Of a DNA stretch of 64,000 nucleotides, positions 33,064 to 41,277 are shown piece by piece. Each line of letters begins with the position of its first letter. Positions within the stretch are counted from its first letter, which is position 1. The DNA lies in assembly GCA_014650015.1 (NCBI GenBank), contig BMUD01000006.1, positions 195,839-259,838 of the forward strand. Reading direction: 5' to 3'. The stretch comes from Streptomyces griseoloalbus. Lineage in GTDB: Bacteria > Actinomycetota > Actinomycetes > Streptomycetales > Streptomycetaceae. The notes below the pieces were generated by a model, which worked only from the letters and a program-made list of their open reading frames with translations, did not search any database and had not been told where the DNA came from. A program made the translations under genes and the position numbers.

Positions 33064-34405
33064 AGGAGAGCCTCTTGAGGAGCATCGCCGAGGCGACCGG
33101 GCGGGCGCCCGCGCGGGCGACTCCGTCGGCGACCTCGCGGTCGGTGGAGGCGACGATGACGGGCCGCCCGGGCGGCTCGGCGCGCACCAGCTGGCGGATC
33201 AGCTCGTCGGCGGTGACGCCCGGCTTGGAGAAGAGCACCCGCACCCCGCGCGGCGGCGCCAGCAGCACCGGCGCGGCCAGTTCGGCGCCGTCGAACACAC
33301 AGGTGACCTCGGCGCCGGTCTGGGCGGCGAGCTGGGCGAGCTGGCCCAGCAGGCGCAGGCGCTGCTTCTCCAGCGGCATCTGGGGATAGCCGGTCTTGGT
33401 GACGTTGTAGCCGTCGACGACCAGATGCGCCTGCGGCAGCGCCAGCAGCTGGTCCAGGACGGCCGGGTCGTGCTCGGACAGCGCGCGGGCGGCGATGTCC
33501 TTCGGGGTCATGCGCCCCGGCTCGACGGCGTCCACGGTCTCGGCGGGCCGCACGGACACCGGGGGCAGCGCCAGCTCGCGGCGCAGCCCCTGGGCGGCGT
33601 CCAGCACGGTGTCCAGCAGCAGCCGTACGCGCATGTCCTCCACGCTGCGGCCCTCCCGGGCGGCCCGGCGCGCGGCCTCCAGCGCGGCCTCGGTCTCCCC
33701 CAGCCGGGCCTTGAGACGGCGGCTCTCGCTCTCGGCGGCCGACACCTGGGCGTGCCCCTCGGCGCGCACGGTCTCCATCTCGCCCCGCAGCTTGCGCAGG
33801 GCGGCCTCGCCGCGCTTGACGTCGCTGAGCGCGGACCGCAGCTTGCGGTGCAGCGCGTCGGCTTCCTTCTTCGCCGACTCCAGCTCGGTGCGCAGCCGCT
33901 CGGTCTCGGCCTTGGTGTGCTCGCGGGCGCGGGCGAGGTCGGCGCGCAGCCGCTCCAGCTCGGCCCGGTTCTCCTCGTCGGCGCGCTCGGCGTCGGCGCG
34001 CTGCGCCTCCTCGCCGGCGGCGGTCACCAGCTTCACCCAGCCTGCCGGGCGCAGCACATAGGCCGCGGCCGCCACGTCGAGCGGGTCGGCGGCCGGGGGC
34101 GGGGAGCCCGATTCGAGGGCGCCGGTCAGTTCCGGCTGGGCCTCCTTGAGCCGCTCCCCGATGCGCTGCCGGAACAGCGGATCGGTCTCCAGCGCCGCGG
34201 CCATGGCGTTGCCGGCGAACTTGGCGCGCCGGTTCGGGGCGAACCGGGCGTACTGTCTGAGCTGGGCGGGCAGCTCGGTGACCGTGAGCCCGCCGAAGCC
34301 GTCGGCGACGATCTGGACGACCCGGCGGCGCACTCCGTCGGGCAGCGGACGGTCGAGCACCTCGGCGGTGCCGTCCTGCGGCCCCCTGCCCGTGCTCTCC
34401 ACCAT
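33062..34405 (-). CDS. NYN-domain (YacP-like) putative ribonuclease with coiled coil
   Basis: This 447-residue protein has a N-terminal helical region, a long coiled coil (about 125-260, AELERLRADLARAREHTK) and a C-terminal NYN/PIN-like domain. The latter starts AHLVVDGYNVTKTGYPQM, with VTCVFDGAEL and PVIVASTDREVADGVARAGA, holding the acidic residues of the RNase site. Similar YacP/RAE1-type proteins bind RNA or cut mRNA. It probably acts in RNA metabolism in the cytoplasm. ATG 34405 was used, with a GGGTG site upstream. The gene is followed by a terminator. Confidence 0.87.
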   Translation of the reverse strand: MVESTGRGPQDGTAEVLDRPLPDGVRRRVVQIVADGFGGLTVTELPAQLRQYARFAPNRRAKFAGNAMAAALETDPLFRQRIGERLKEAQPELTGALESGSPPPAADPLDVAAAAYVLRPAGWVKLVTAAGEEAQRADAERADEENRAELERLRADLARAREHTKAETERLRTELESAKKEADALHRKLRSALSDVKRGEAALRKLRGEMETVRAEGHAQVSAAESESRRLKARLGETEAALEAARRAAREGRSVEDMRVRLLLDTVLDAAQGLRRELALPPVSVRPAETVDAVEPGRMTPKDIAARALSEHDPAVLDQLLALPQAHLVVDGYNVTKTGYPQMPLEKQRLRLLGQLAQLAAQTGAEVTCVFDGAELAAPVLLAPPRGVRVLFSKPGVTADELIRQLVRAEPPGRPVIVASTDREVADGVARAGARPVASAMLLKRLS

Positions 34406-34457
34406 CCGTCACACCCCAATGCCTGTGTGCGACCCCACGTGCGGGGTCGCCGTCAGC

Positions 34458-34503
34458 GGGGCCCTCCCCCAGTCTCGACTTCGCTCGAGCGGGAGGGACC
34501 CCC
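34458..34503. repeat. Streptomyces-type intergenic palindrome
   Basis: A stem-loop with outer arms GGGGCCCTCCC and GGGAGGGACCCC and an inner CTCGA...TCGAG hairpin sits in the 103-bp gap before the zinc-ribbon gene. The sequence CAGTCTCGACTTCGCTCGAG is familiar to me as a frequent intergenic repeat in Streptomyces. Confidence 0.5.
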
Positions 34504-34508
34504 TTCGC

Positions 34509-34748
34509 TCAGGAGCCGGCGCCCGGCCTGTCCACGAGTTCCACCTGGTCGACCGCGTTGCACCAGCGGCATCGCACCGACTCGATCGTCTCATCGAGCA
34601 CCTCGCGCTCCTCGACCTCGGGCTCTCCCGCCAGGTCGAGGTGGACGTACTCGACGACCTTCGACGAGCGGGTCACGTCGAAGCGGGTGAGGTTGCCGCA
34701 GAGGGTGCAGCGCCACCGCGTCGAGGCGGTCGGCAGAGGAACCGTCAT
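34509..34748 (-). CDS. Small zinc-ribbon protein
   Basis: This 79-residue protein has two Cys-x-x-Cys pairs, CTLCGNLTRFDVTRS near the N-terminus and VRCRWCNAVDQVEL near the C-terminus, the pattern of a zinc ribbon. Between them is an acidic strand region. Such small proteins are conserved in Streptomyces and probably bind nucleic acid or a protein partner. ATG 34748 was chosen; a GGAAGG sequence lies about 12 nt further upstream. It is divergent from the rhomboid gene. Confidence 0.8.
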   Translation of the reverse strand: MTVPLPTASTRWRCTLCGNLTRFDVTRSSKVVEYVHLDLAGEPEVEEREVLDETIESVRCRWCNAVDQVELVDRPGAGS

Positions 34749-34905
34749 CGTGGCTGTTCGCCTTCCTTCCAGTGTCCGTGACGCACCGGTCTCCCCGGTG
34801 CGTGTGGCACGTAACCCTACGGCCTGGCGGCTGCCCGTCGCCCGCCCGTCCACGGCGGCGAGGCGGTCTGTGCGGTTGCGTCCGGTTACGTCATGCTCTG
34901 TGTTC

Positions 34906-35640
34906 ATGATCCGCAAGTGGACCGCGTCGGCCGCCGGGGCGATCCGGGGCGCCTCCGCGCCGGTGACCCGCACCCTCATCGTCCTGTGCTGCCTGGTCTT
35001 CCTGATCGGGCCCGCCTCGGGCCTCGATCCGGCCCACGGCTCCGGGGAGGAACTGGTCGCCGCGCAGCGGGCCTATTTCCGGCACTGGGGGGTGATTCCC
35101 GCAGACCTGTTCGAAGGATCCCCCGGGGCCGTCCTCACCCCGGCCACGGCACTGTTCGTGCACGGCAGCTGGGTGCATCTGCTCGGCAACATGCTGTTCC
35201 TCCACGTCTTCGGAACGATGACCGAGGCACGGATGGGCCGGGTGCGGTTCACCCTGTGCTACGCCGGCTGCGGCTCCCTCGCGCTGCTGGGATACGCCGC
35301 CGCCAACGCGGACTCCGAGCGGTCCCTGGTCGGTGCCTCCGGGGCGATCTCGGCGGTTCTCGGCGCGTTCCTCTTCCTTTTCCCCCGGGCGCGGGTGACC
35401 AGTCTCCTGCCGTTCCTGTTCTTCCTGCCGGTGCGCCTGCCGGCGTGGGTGGTGGTGCCGTTCTGGGCGGCGTTGCAGTGGCTGGCGGCGGGGCGGGCGG
35501 ACGACGGGCCGGGGGTCGCGTATCTGGCGCACCTGGTGGGGTTCGGGCTGGGCTTCGGCTACGCGTGGGTGTGTTCCGGCAGGGCGACTACAGTGAAGGC
35601 CACCCCCGCTCCGGCCCCCGAGGGAGAGAACCAGCCGTGA
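34906..35640 (+). CDS. Rhomboid-family intramembrane serine protease
   Basis: This about 244-residue protein has seven or so transmembrane helices and the rhomboid catalytic pair. HGSWVHLLGNMLFLHVFG supplies the conserved Asn region, LVGASGAISAVLGAFLFLFP the nucleophile GxSG serine, and LAHLVGFGLGFGYAW the catalytic histidine. It cleaves within membranes; the substrate is unknown. ATG 34906 is used, with GTG 34900 an in-frame alternative. It overlaps the next gene by 4 bp (GTGA), so the Lrp-like gene is co-transcribed. Confidence 0.92.
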   Translation: MIRKWTASAAGAIRGASAPVTRTLIVLCCLVFLIGPASGLDPAHGSGEELVAAQRAYFRHWGVIPADLFEGSPGAVLTPATALFVHGSWVHLLGNMLFLHVFGTMTEARMGRVRFTLCYAGCGSLALLGYAAANADSERSLVGASGAISAVLGAFLFLFPRARVTSLLPFLFFLPVRLPAWVVVPFWAALQWLAAGRADDGPGVAYLAHLVGFGLGFGYAWVCSGRATTVKATPAPAPEGENQP

Positions 35641-35918
35641 TCACCGCGATCGTCCTCATCAAGACCAGCGTGGACCGGATTCCCGAGATCGCGGAACAGA
35701 TCGCCGCGCTGGACAGCGTCAGCGAGGTCTTCTCCGTCACCGGCACCTACGACCTGATCGCCATGGTCCGGGTCCGGGAGCACGAGGACCTGGCGGAGGT
35801 CATCCCCGGCCGGATCAGCAGGATCCCGGGCGTGGAGGGGACCGACACGCACGTGGCGTTCCGCACCTACTCGCAGCACGACCTGGAGGCGGCGTTCGCC
35901 ATCGGCCTGGACAGCTGA
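35637..35918 (+). CDS. Stand-alone Lrp/AsnC ligand-binding (RAM) domain protein
   Basis: This 93-residue protein consists only of the Lrp/AsnC effector domain: VITAIVLIKTSVDRIPEIAE, VSEVFSVTGTYDLIAMVRV and FRTYSQHDLEAAFAIGLDS. It lacks a helix-turn-helix. Such stand-alone domains bind amino acids or act as octameric modulators of other regulators. GTG 35637 overlaps the rhomboid stop (GTGA). No DNA-binding role should be assigned. Its link with the rhomboid is positional only. Confidence 0.88.
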   Translation: MITAIVLIKTSVDRIPEIAEQIAALDSVSEVFSVTGTYDLIAMVRVREHEDLAEVIPGRISRIPGVEGTDTHVAFRTYSQHDLEAAFAIGLDS

Positions 35919-35942
35919 GGTCATGGACGGCTCGGGCGGATG

Positions 35943-35967
35943 AAGAGTTCTTCATCGAGGACTCATC
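35943..35967 (+). promoter_or_regulatory. Candidate OmpR-type operator (TCATC direct repeats)
   Basis: TCATC occurs at 35952-35956 and 35963-35967, 11 bp apart, preceded by GATGAAG making a local palindrome with TTCATC. It lies 34 bp upstream of the small acidic gene that begins the two-component operon. The same spacing recurs at 38421-38447, suggesting sites for the OmpR-type regulator encoded here. Confidence 0.55.
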
Positions 35968-36000
35968 CGGGCCGTCCGGATCGGGCCGCAGGATCGGGTC

Positions 36001-36315
36001 ATGGTCTTCACTCGCCGGATGGCGGCCCTGGCCGCCGTCGTACTGATCCCGCTGGGCGTCGCCGCGACCAGCTTCGCGCTCTCCGACAGCCCCGAGCGGC
36101 CCAAGGTGCCGCCGCGGGTCGAGCTGGACAGCGGCTCGCCCACTCCCCCGTCCACAGCGCCGTCGGCGAGCCCTGACCCCACGCCGAGCGACGAGGTCGT
36201 CTCCCGGCCTCCGTTGACCGACAGCCCGGCGGGTGATGACGATGACGACGACGGAGGCCAGGACTCCTCGGACGACGGCCCCGGCGGGGACGACGGACCG
36301 GGCGACGACGGCTGA
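36001..36315 (+). CDS. Small acidic secreted or membrane-anchored protein
   Basis: This 104-residue protein has a hydrophobic N-terminus (RRMAALAAVVLIPLGVAATS), then a Pro/Ser/Thr linker and an Asp/Gly-rich tail with a run of six aspartates (PAGDDDDDDGGQ). It should be exported or anchored with the tail outside. The histidine kinase gene starts within its acidic tail in another frame (about 80-bp overlap), implying coupling with the two-component system. It may bind metal ions or modulate the sensor; this is inferred from composition and position. Confidence 0.75.
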   Translation: MVFTRRMAALAAVVLIPLGVAATSFALSDSPERPKVPPRVELDSGSPTPPSTAPSASPDPTPSDEVVSRPPLTDSPAGDDDDDDGGQDSSDDGPGGDDGPGDDG

Positions 36316-37753
36316 CGGCCCGCGGCGGCGGCTCTCCGCCCGGGTCCGCATCCTGCTCTGGCTGCTGTTCGTCATGGCGGTCGCGCTCGCCTCGGTGGCC
36401 ACGACCACCCGCTCCTTCCTGCTGCGGGACGTCGACCACCGGATCAACGGCCTGCTCACCCAGGAGGCCGGAGAGTTCGTCAACTTCGAGCAGCGCGGCT
36501 TCGACCCGGAGACGGGCCGGCCCTTCACCGCACCGGACCGGCTGCTGCGGGTCTTCCTGGAGCGGCAGTACGCCGACCCGGACGAGGAACTGCTCGGCCT
36601 GGTGGCGCGGCACAGCGGCGGACCCGCGCAGATCATCCAGCCGCGTGACCTGCCCGTCGCCCTGCCCCTGCACCGGGACCCCGACGCCCGGCGCCGCATC
36701 TTCGACTCGCCCGACCCCACCGGTGTGCTGCACCGGCCCGAGGGCGAGATCCGCTGGGCCAAGGTGACCGTGGCCCCGGCCGGCGGCGGCGCGCCCGCGG
36801 CGGCGTTCGTCGTCGCCTTCCACCCCGAGCGTGAAGTGGCCCGGGCGGACGAGGTGTTCCGGGTGCTGCTCGCCATCTCCGGGGTGGCCCTGCTGCTGAC
36901 CACCGGCATCGGCTGGGCGGTCGCCGGGCGCATCCTGCAGCCCGTGCGGCTGGTGCGCACCGCCGCCGCGCAGCTCACCGAGCAGGACCTCACCCGCCGT
37001 ATCCCGGTGCGCGGCCGGGACGACATCGCGGCCCTCGCCGAGACGTTCAACGCGATGCTCGACCGCCTCGAACGGGCCTTCGCCGCGCAGCGCCAGTTCG
37101 CCGACGACGCCGGCCACGAGCTGCGCACCCCGATCACCATCGTGCGCGGCCATCTGGAGCTGATGGGCGACGACCCGGCCGAACGCGAGGAGACCGTCCG
37201 TCTGGTCACCGACGAACTGGACCGGATGAGCCGCATCGTGGAGGACCTGCTGCTGCTCGCCAAGGCCGAACGCCCCGACTTCGTCACGCCCGAGCCCGTG
37301 CAGCTCGCCGAACTCACCGCCGACGTCTACGTCAAGGCCCGCACCCTGGGCGAGCGCGACTGGCAGCTCACCGACATAGCCGACCGGGAGGCGGAACTGG
37401 ATCCGCAGCGGATCACCCAGGCGATGGTGCAGCTGGCGCAGAACGCGGTGCAGCACACCACCGCCGGCCAGACCATCCGCATCGGCTCCCGCGCCGAGGG
37501 CAACCGGATCGAGCTGTACGTCGCCGACTCCGGCCCCGGAATCCGGGTGCAGGACCGGGAGCTGATCTTCGAACGGTTCCGGCGCGGCACCGCCCGGCGC
37601 GGCGCGCGCGGCTCGGGCGCCGGACTCGGCCTGTCGATCGTCAAGGCGATCGCGGAGGGCCACGGCGGCCGGGTCCGCCTGCACGACACCGAGGGCGGCG
37701 GCGCCACCTTCGTACTGACGCTGGACCGATCCCGAGAAGAGGCACGCCCGTGA
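36236..37753 (+). CDS. OmpR-type sensor histidine kinase
   Basis: This about 505-residue kinase has two transmembrane helices (about 36-58 and 211-233), an extracytoplasmic sensor region of about 150 residues, a HAMP domain (RILQPVRLVRTAAAQLTEQ), then HisKA (QFADDAGHELRTPITIVRGH) and HATPase regions with MVQLAQNAVQHT and ADSGPGIRVQ. It is paired with the regulator gene that overlaps its end by 4 bp. The start is uncertain: ATG at 36236 or 36242 within the preceding gene. The neighbouring acidic protein could be part of its sensing. Confidence 0.93.
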   Translation: MTMTTTEARTPRTTAPAGTTDRATTADGPRRRLSARVRILLWLLFVMAVALASVATTTRSFLLRDVDHRINGLLTQEAGEFVNFEQRGFDPETGRPFTAPDRLLRVFLERQYADPDEELLGLVARHSGGPAQIIQPRDLPVALPLHRDPDARRRIFDSPDPTGVLHRPEGEIRWAKVTVAPAGGGAPAAAFVVAFHPEREVARADEVFRVLLAISGVALLLTTGIGWAVAGRILQPVRLVRTAAAQLTEQDLTRRIPVRGRDDIAALAETFNAMLDRLERAFAAQRQFADDAGHELRTPITIVRGHLELMGDDPAEREETVRLVTDELDRMSRIVEDLLLLAKAERPDFVTPEPVQLAELTADVYVKARTLGERDWQLTDIADREAELDPQRITQAMVQLAQNAVQHTTAGQTIRIGSRAEGNRIELYVADSGPGIRVQDRELIFERFRRGTARRGARGSGAGLGLSIVKAIAEGHGGRVRLHDTEGGGATFVLTLDRSREEARP

Positions 37754-38412
37754 ACCGCATTCTGATCGTCGAGGACGAGGAGCGCATCGCCTCCTTCGTG
37801 GAGAAGGGCCTGCGCGCCAACGGCTTCACCACCACCGTCGTCCCCGACGGGGAGGCCGGTTACGAGTACGCGCTGACCGGCGGTTTCGACCTGGTCGTGC
37901 TGGACATCGGGCTGCCCGGCAGGGACGGCTTCACGGTGCTGCGCGAACTGCGCGAGTCCCGGGTGACCACACCGGTGATCGTACTGACCGCGCGGGACTC
38001 GGTACGGGACACGGTGGCCGGCCTGGAGGGCGGCGCCGACGACTGGATGACCAAGCCGTTCCGCTTCGAGGAACTGCTCGCCCGGGTGCGGCTGCGGCTG
38101 CGCACGGCGGCCCGGGCGCCCGAGGTGACGGTGCTCAAGTCGGGCGACCTCACCCTGGACCTGCGGACCCGCAGGGCGCGGGCCGCGCAGCGCACGGTCG
38201 ATCTGACGGCCCGTGAATTTGTGCTCCTGGAACTGTTCCTGAGGCACCCCGGGCAGGTACTCTCCCGCGAGCAGATCCTTTCCCATGTGTGGGGCTACGA
38301 CTTCGACCCGGGCTCCAACATCGTGGACGTGTACGTGCGGGCGCTGCGCAAGAAGCTCGGCGCGGAGAAGGTGGAGACGGTCCGCGGGATGGGCTACCGG
38401 CTCCCCGGGTGA
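37750..38412 (+). CDS. OmpR/PhoB-family response regulator
   Basis: This 220-residue regulator has a receiver (about 1-115) with RILIVEDEERIASFV, phosphoacceptor in LVVLDIGLPGRDGF and lysine in DDWMTKPFRFEELL. A winged-helix DNA-binding domain follows (AREFVLLELFLRHPGQVLSR, ILSHVWGYDFDPGSNIVDVY). It is translationally coupled to the kinase (GTGA overlap). Direct repeats upstream of the operon and of the SLC13 gene are candidate binding sites, so it probably controls itself and the transporter. Confidence 0.95.
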   Translation: MNRILIVEDEERIASFVEKGLRANGFTTTVVPDGEAGYEYALTGGFDLVVLDIGLPGRDGFTVLRELRESRVTTPVIVLTARDSVRDTVAGLEGGADDWMTKPFRFEELLARVRLRLRTAARAPEVTVLKSGDLTLDLRTRRARAAQRTVDLTAREFVLLELFLRHPGQVLSREQILSHVWGYDFDPGSNIVDVYVRALRKKLGAEKVETVRGMGYRLPG

Positions 38413-38420
38413 AGTTCCCC

Positions 38421-38447
38421 TCATCTTCGGCTCATCGGCGGCTCACG
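38421..38447 (+). promoter_or_regulatory. Candidate OmpR-type operator, three 11-bp steps
   Basis: TCATC at 38421-38425 and 38432-38436, then TCACG at 38443-38447, give three half-sites spaced exactly 11 bp, one helical turn. They lie between the response regulator stop and the SLC13 gene, at about -25 to -50 from its GTG. The same TCATC-6-TCATC pattern occurs upstream of the operon. Confidence 0.6.
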
Positions 38448-38469
38448 GCCGGGGTGAATCGTCGAAGAC

Positions 38470-39885
38470 GTGAGCCTGAATCCCCGACTGACAGCCGCCC
38501 TGTGCGTGGCCCTCTCGCTGTGCGCGCTGCTCGCGGTGCCCGGCAACTTCCCCGGCCTCGGCGGGGACGCGCGTGTCACCCTCGCCGTGTTCGCGCTGGC
38601 GACCTGCGCCTGGATCGGTACGCCGATCGACGACACGTACATCGCCCTGGGCGCCGGACTCGCGCTGACGGTCACCGGGGTGATCAGCAGCGACACCCTC
38701 TTCGGCACCCTGGGCGACTCGACGGTGTGGCTGCTGATCTGCGCGTTCGTGCTCGCGGCCGCGGTGGCCCGGACCGGGCTCGCGGGGCGGGCGGCCACCT
38801 TCCTGGTCGGCGGGGCGCGTACCGTACGGCAGTTGACGCACCTGACGACGGCCGCGCTGGTCGTCACCGCGTTCGCGGTGCCCGCCACCTCGGGCCGGGC
38901 CGCGCTCGCCCTGCCCGTGTTCCTGGCCCTCGCCAAGGCCCTCGCCGACCGCAGACGACTGGTCGTGATGCTGGCGCTGCTCTTCCCGACCGTGATCCTC
39001 CTGTCGGCGGTGGCGACACTGATCGGCGCGGGCGCACATCTGATCACCGTGTCGGTGCTGTGGGAGGCGGCCGGGGAGCGGGTCGGGTTCACCGAGTGGC
39101 TGCTGCTGGGACTGCCGCTGGCCGTGGCCTCCTCCCATCTCGCCGCCGAGGTGGTCCTGTTCACCACCACCCGGCGCGCGGACCGCGAGGGCCCGGTGCA
39201 CATCACCGCCGAGGAGATCCAGCGGCACAGCGACCGCCCGGTCACCGGCCCCTGGACGCAGGCCGAGAAGCGCTGCGCCCTGCTGCTGGCCACCGTCGTC
39301 GCCCTGTGGTGCAGTGAGCCGCTGCACCGGGTGCCGCCGGCCGTGGTCGCACTGATCGGCGCGATCGTCGCCGCCTCGCCGGCGCTGGGCACCGTACGGC
39401 TGAAGGACGCGCTGAAGACGGTCCCCTGGTCGCTGCTGCTGTTCATGGCGGCCACCATGGCGATGGGCGTGGCGCTCGGCGCGTCGGGCGCGGCGCAGTG
39501 GCTGGTCGGCGGGTTGCCGGAGGGGGTCACCCCGGTGATGTTCCTGGCGGTCGTCGTCGCGGTCAGCACGGCGGCCCATCTGGTCCTGCAGTCCCGCTCC
39601 GCCCGCTCCTCGGTGCTGGTCCCTCTGGTGGTCGCGGCGGCCGTGGGCGCCGGGGTCAACCCGGTCGCGGCGGCGCTCGCCTCCACCGCGGCGGCGGGCT
39701 TCTGCCACACGCTGCCGGCCTCAGCGAAGCCGGTCACGCTGTTCGCCGACATCCCCGGCACCCCCACCTACACCCCCCGCGACCTGCTGCGGCTGTCCGC
39801 GGTGCTGGCCCCGCTGACCGCCGCCCTGGTCCTGCTGTTCGCCGTCGCGGTGTGGCCGCTGCTCGGCGTGCCCGTGACCCGCTGA
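38470..39885 (+). CDS. SLC13/DASS-family anion transporter
   Basis: This 471-residue membrane protein has about 11 helices and resembles the divalent anion:sodium symporter family. It shows VFALATCAWIGTPIDDTYIAL, FAVPATSGRAALALPVFLAL, SAVATLIGAGAHLI and the second-half repeats (SRSARSSVLVPLVVAAAVGA) with conserved Ser/Asn hairpin-type motifs. Substrates in the family include dicarboxylates, citrate and sulfate; the exact one is not determinable. It follows the two-component genes and precedes glycerate kinase. GTG 38470 was chosen as the first start after the operator-like repeats. Confidence 0.85.
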   Translation: MSLNPRLTAALCVALSLCALLAVPGNFPGLGGDARVTLAVFALATCAWIGTPIDDTYIALGAGLALTVTGVISSDTLFGTLGDSTVWLLICAFVLAAAVARTGLAGRAATFLVGGARTVRQLTHLTTAALVVTAFAVPATSGRAALALPVFLALAKALADRRRLVVMLALLFPTVILLSAVATLIGAGAHLITVSVLWEAAGERVGFTEWLLLGLPLAVASSHLAAEVVLFTTTRRADREGPVHITAEEIQRHSDRPVTGPWTQAEKRCALLLATVVALWCSEPLHRVPPAVVALIGAIVAASPALGTVRLKDALKTVPWSLLLFMAATMAMGVALGASGAAQWLVGGLPEGVTPVMFLAVVVAVSTAAHLVLQSRSARSSVLVPLVVAAAVGAGVNPVAAALASTAAAGFCHTLPASAKPVTLFADIPGTPTYTPRDLLRLSAVLAPLTAALVLLFAVAVWPLLGVPVTR

Positions 39886-39945
39886 CCCACCCGTACCACC
39901 GAGGCCCCCGGACCGCCGGGGACCCGACCCGCGAGGAGTCGTCCC

Positions 39946-41181
39946 ATGCTCACCCGTGTCGTCGTAGCCCCCAGCGGCTTCAAGGAGTCGCTGTCCGCCC
40001 AGGCCGCCGCCGACGCCATCGCGGCGGGCGTGCGCCGGGTCCTGCCGGACGCCGAGATCGACCGGATCCCGCTGGTGGACGGCGGTGAGGGCACGGCCTC
40101 GGCGCTGGCCGCGGCGACCGGCGGCCGGCTGGTCGAGCTGGCCGCCACCGGCCCGGTCGGCGAACCGGTCGGCACCCACTTCGCGCTGCTCGGCTCCCGC
40201 GACACGGCGGTGGTGGAGATGGCGGCGGTCGCGGGCCTCTCCCTCGTCCCCCGCACCCGGCGCGACCCGGGCGCCACGACCACCTACGGCGTCGGGGAAC
40301 TGATCCGCGCCGCGCTCGACCAGGGCGTACGGCGCGTCCTGGTGGGCTGCGGCGACTCGGGCACCTCCGACGGCGGCGCCGGTGCCCTCCAGGCCCTCGG
40401 CGCCCGACTGCTGGACGCGGACGGCTTCGAACTACCCCTCGGCGGAAGCGAGTTGACTCGACTGGCGCGCATCGACCCGACCGGCGTCGATCCCCGCCTC
40501 GCCGATGTCGAACTCCTCGTCGCCTGCAACCCGTTCAACGTGCTGTGCGGGGAGCGGGGAGTGGCCCGGGTGTTCGGGCCGCAGAAGGGGGCGACCCCGG
40601 AGCAGGTCGAGGAGTTGTCGTCGGGGCTGGAGAACTGGGCGCGGGTGCTGACCCGGGATCTCGCCGTCACCGGCATCGATCTGCGCCACGGCCGCGGTAC
40701 GGGCGCCTCCGGCGGGCTCGGCGCCGGACTCGCCGCCCTGGGGGCGTCCCTCCTCCCGCGGTTCCCCGTCCTGCTGGACCATCTCGACCTGGACGCCCGT
40801 CTGGCCCGCGCCGATCTGGTGGTCACCGCCGAGGGCGCCCTGGATCTCCAGACGCCGCGCGGCAAGGTCCCGGCGGAGGTGGCCCGCCGCGCCAAGCTGT
40901 CGGGGCGTCCGGTGCTGGCCCTGGCGGGGACGCTCGGCGAGGGTGCGCACGAGGTGCCGGGCGTGGACGCCTGCCACGGCATCCTGCCCGCCCCGATGGC
41001 CCTGGCGGAGGCCCTGGTCCGGGGCGCCGAACTCCTCACCGACGCGACGGAACGTGCCCTGCGGATGATCGTGCTGGGCACCCGGCTGCCGGCACCGGCC
41101 GGCGTGCCCGACCCGGGGCTCCGCCCCGGATTCCGCTCCTCGGACGCCGAAGGGGCTGGATTCAGCCCGTCCGGCGTCTGA
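39946..41181 (+). CDS. Glycerate kinase
   Basis: This 411-residue enzyme of the GlxK/GarK family phosphorylates glycerate. It has VVVAPSGFKESLSAQAAADA, IPLVDGGEGTASALA, GCGDSGTSDGGAGALQALG, ACNPFNVLCGERGVARVFGPQ and ARADLVVTAEGALDLQTPRGK. M. tuberculosis Rv2205c is in the same neighbourhood. ATG 39946 follows GAGGAG. The last 30 residues (VPDPGLRPGFRSSDAEGAGF and after) are encoded by an intergenic palindromic element, so this protein is extended compared with the usual ~380 residues. Confidence 0.92.
   Translation: MLTRVVVAPSGFKESLSAQAAADAIAAGVRRVLPDAEIDRIPLVDGGEGTASALAAATGGRLVELAATGPVGEPVGTHFALLGSRDTAVVEMAAVAGLSLVPRTRRDPGATTTYGVGELIRAALDQGVRRVLVGCGDSGTSDGGAGALQALGARLLDADGFELPLGGSELTRLARIDPTGVDPRLADVELLVACNPFNVLCGERGVARVFGPQKGATPEQVEELSSGLENWARVLTRDLAVTGIDLRHGRGTGASGGLGAGLAALGASLLPRFPVLLDHLDLDARLARADLVVTAEGALDLQTPRGKVPAEVARRAKLSGRPVLALAGTLGEGAHEVPGVDACHGILPAPMALAEALVRGAELLTDATERALRMIVLGTRLPAPAGVPDPGLRPGFRSSDAEGAGFSPSGV
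41143..41178. repeat. Streptomyces palindromic repeat absorbed into a gene end
   Basis: The hairpin has outer arms GACGCCG and CGGCGTC (41143-41149 with 41172-41178) and inner arms GGCTG and CAGCC around GATT. The phrase TTCAGCCCGTCCGGCGTCTG resembles a common Streptomyces intergenic element. It ends at the glycerate kinase stop codon (41179-41181). Confidence 0.6.
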
Positions 41182-41277
41182 GGACGAGGTCCGTCCGGGG
41201 CCGGAGCGGGGGTCCGGGGGCGCAGCCCCAGGGACGGGACGGGACGGCGGGGGCGGGCAACGCCCCCGGTGGGACCC

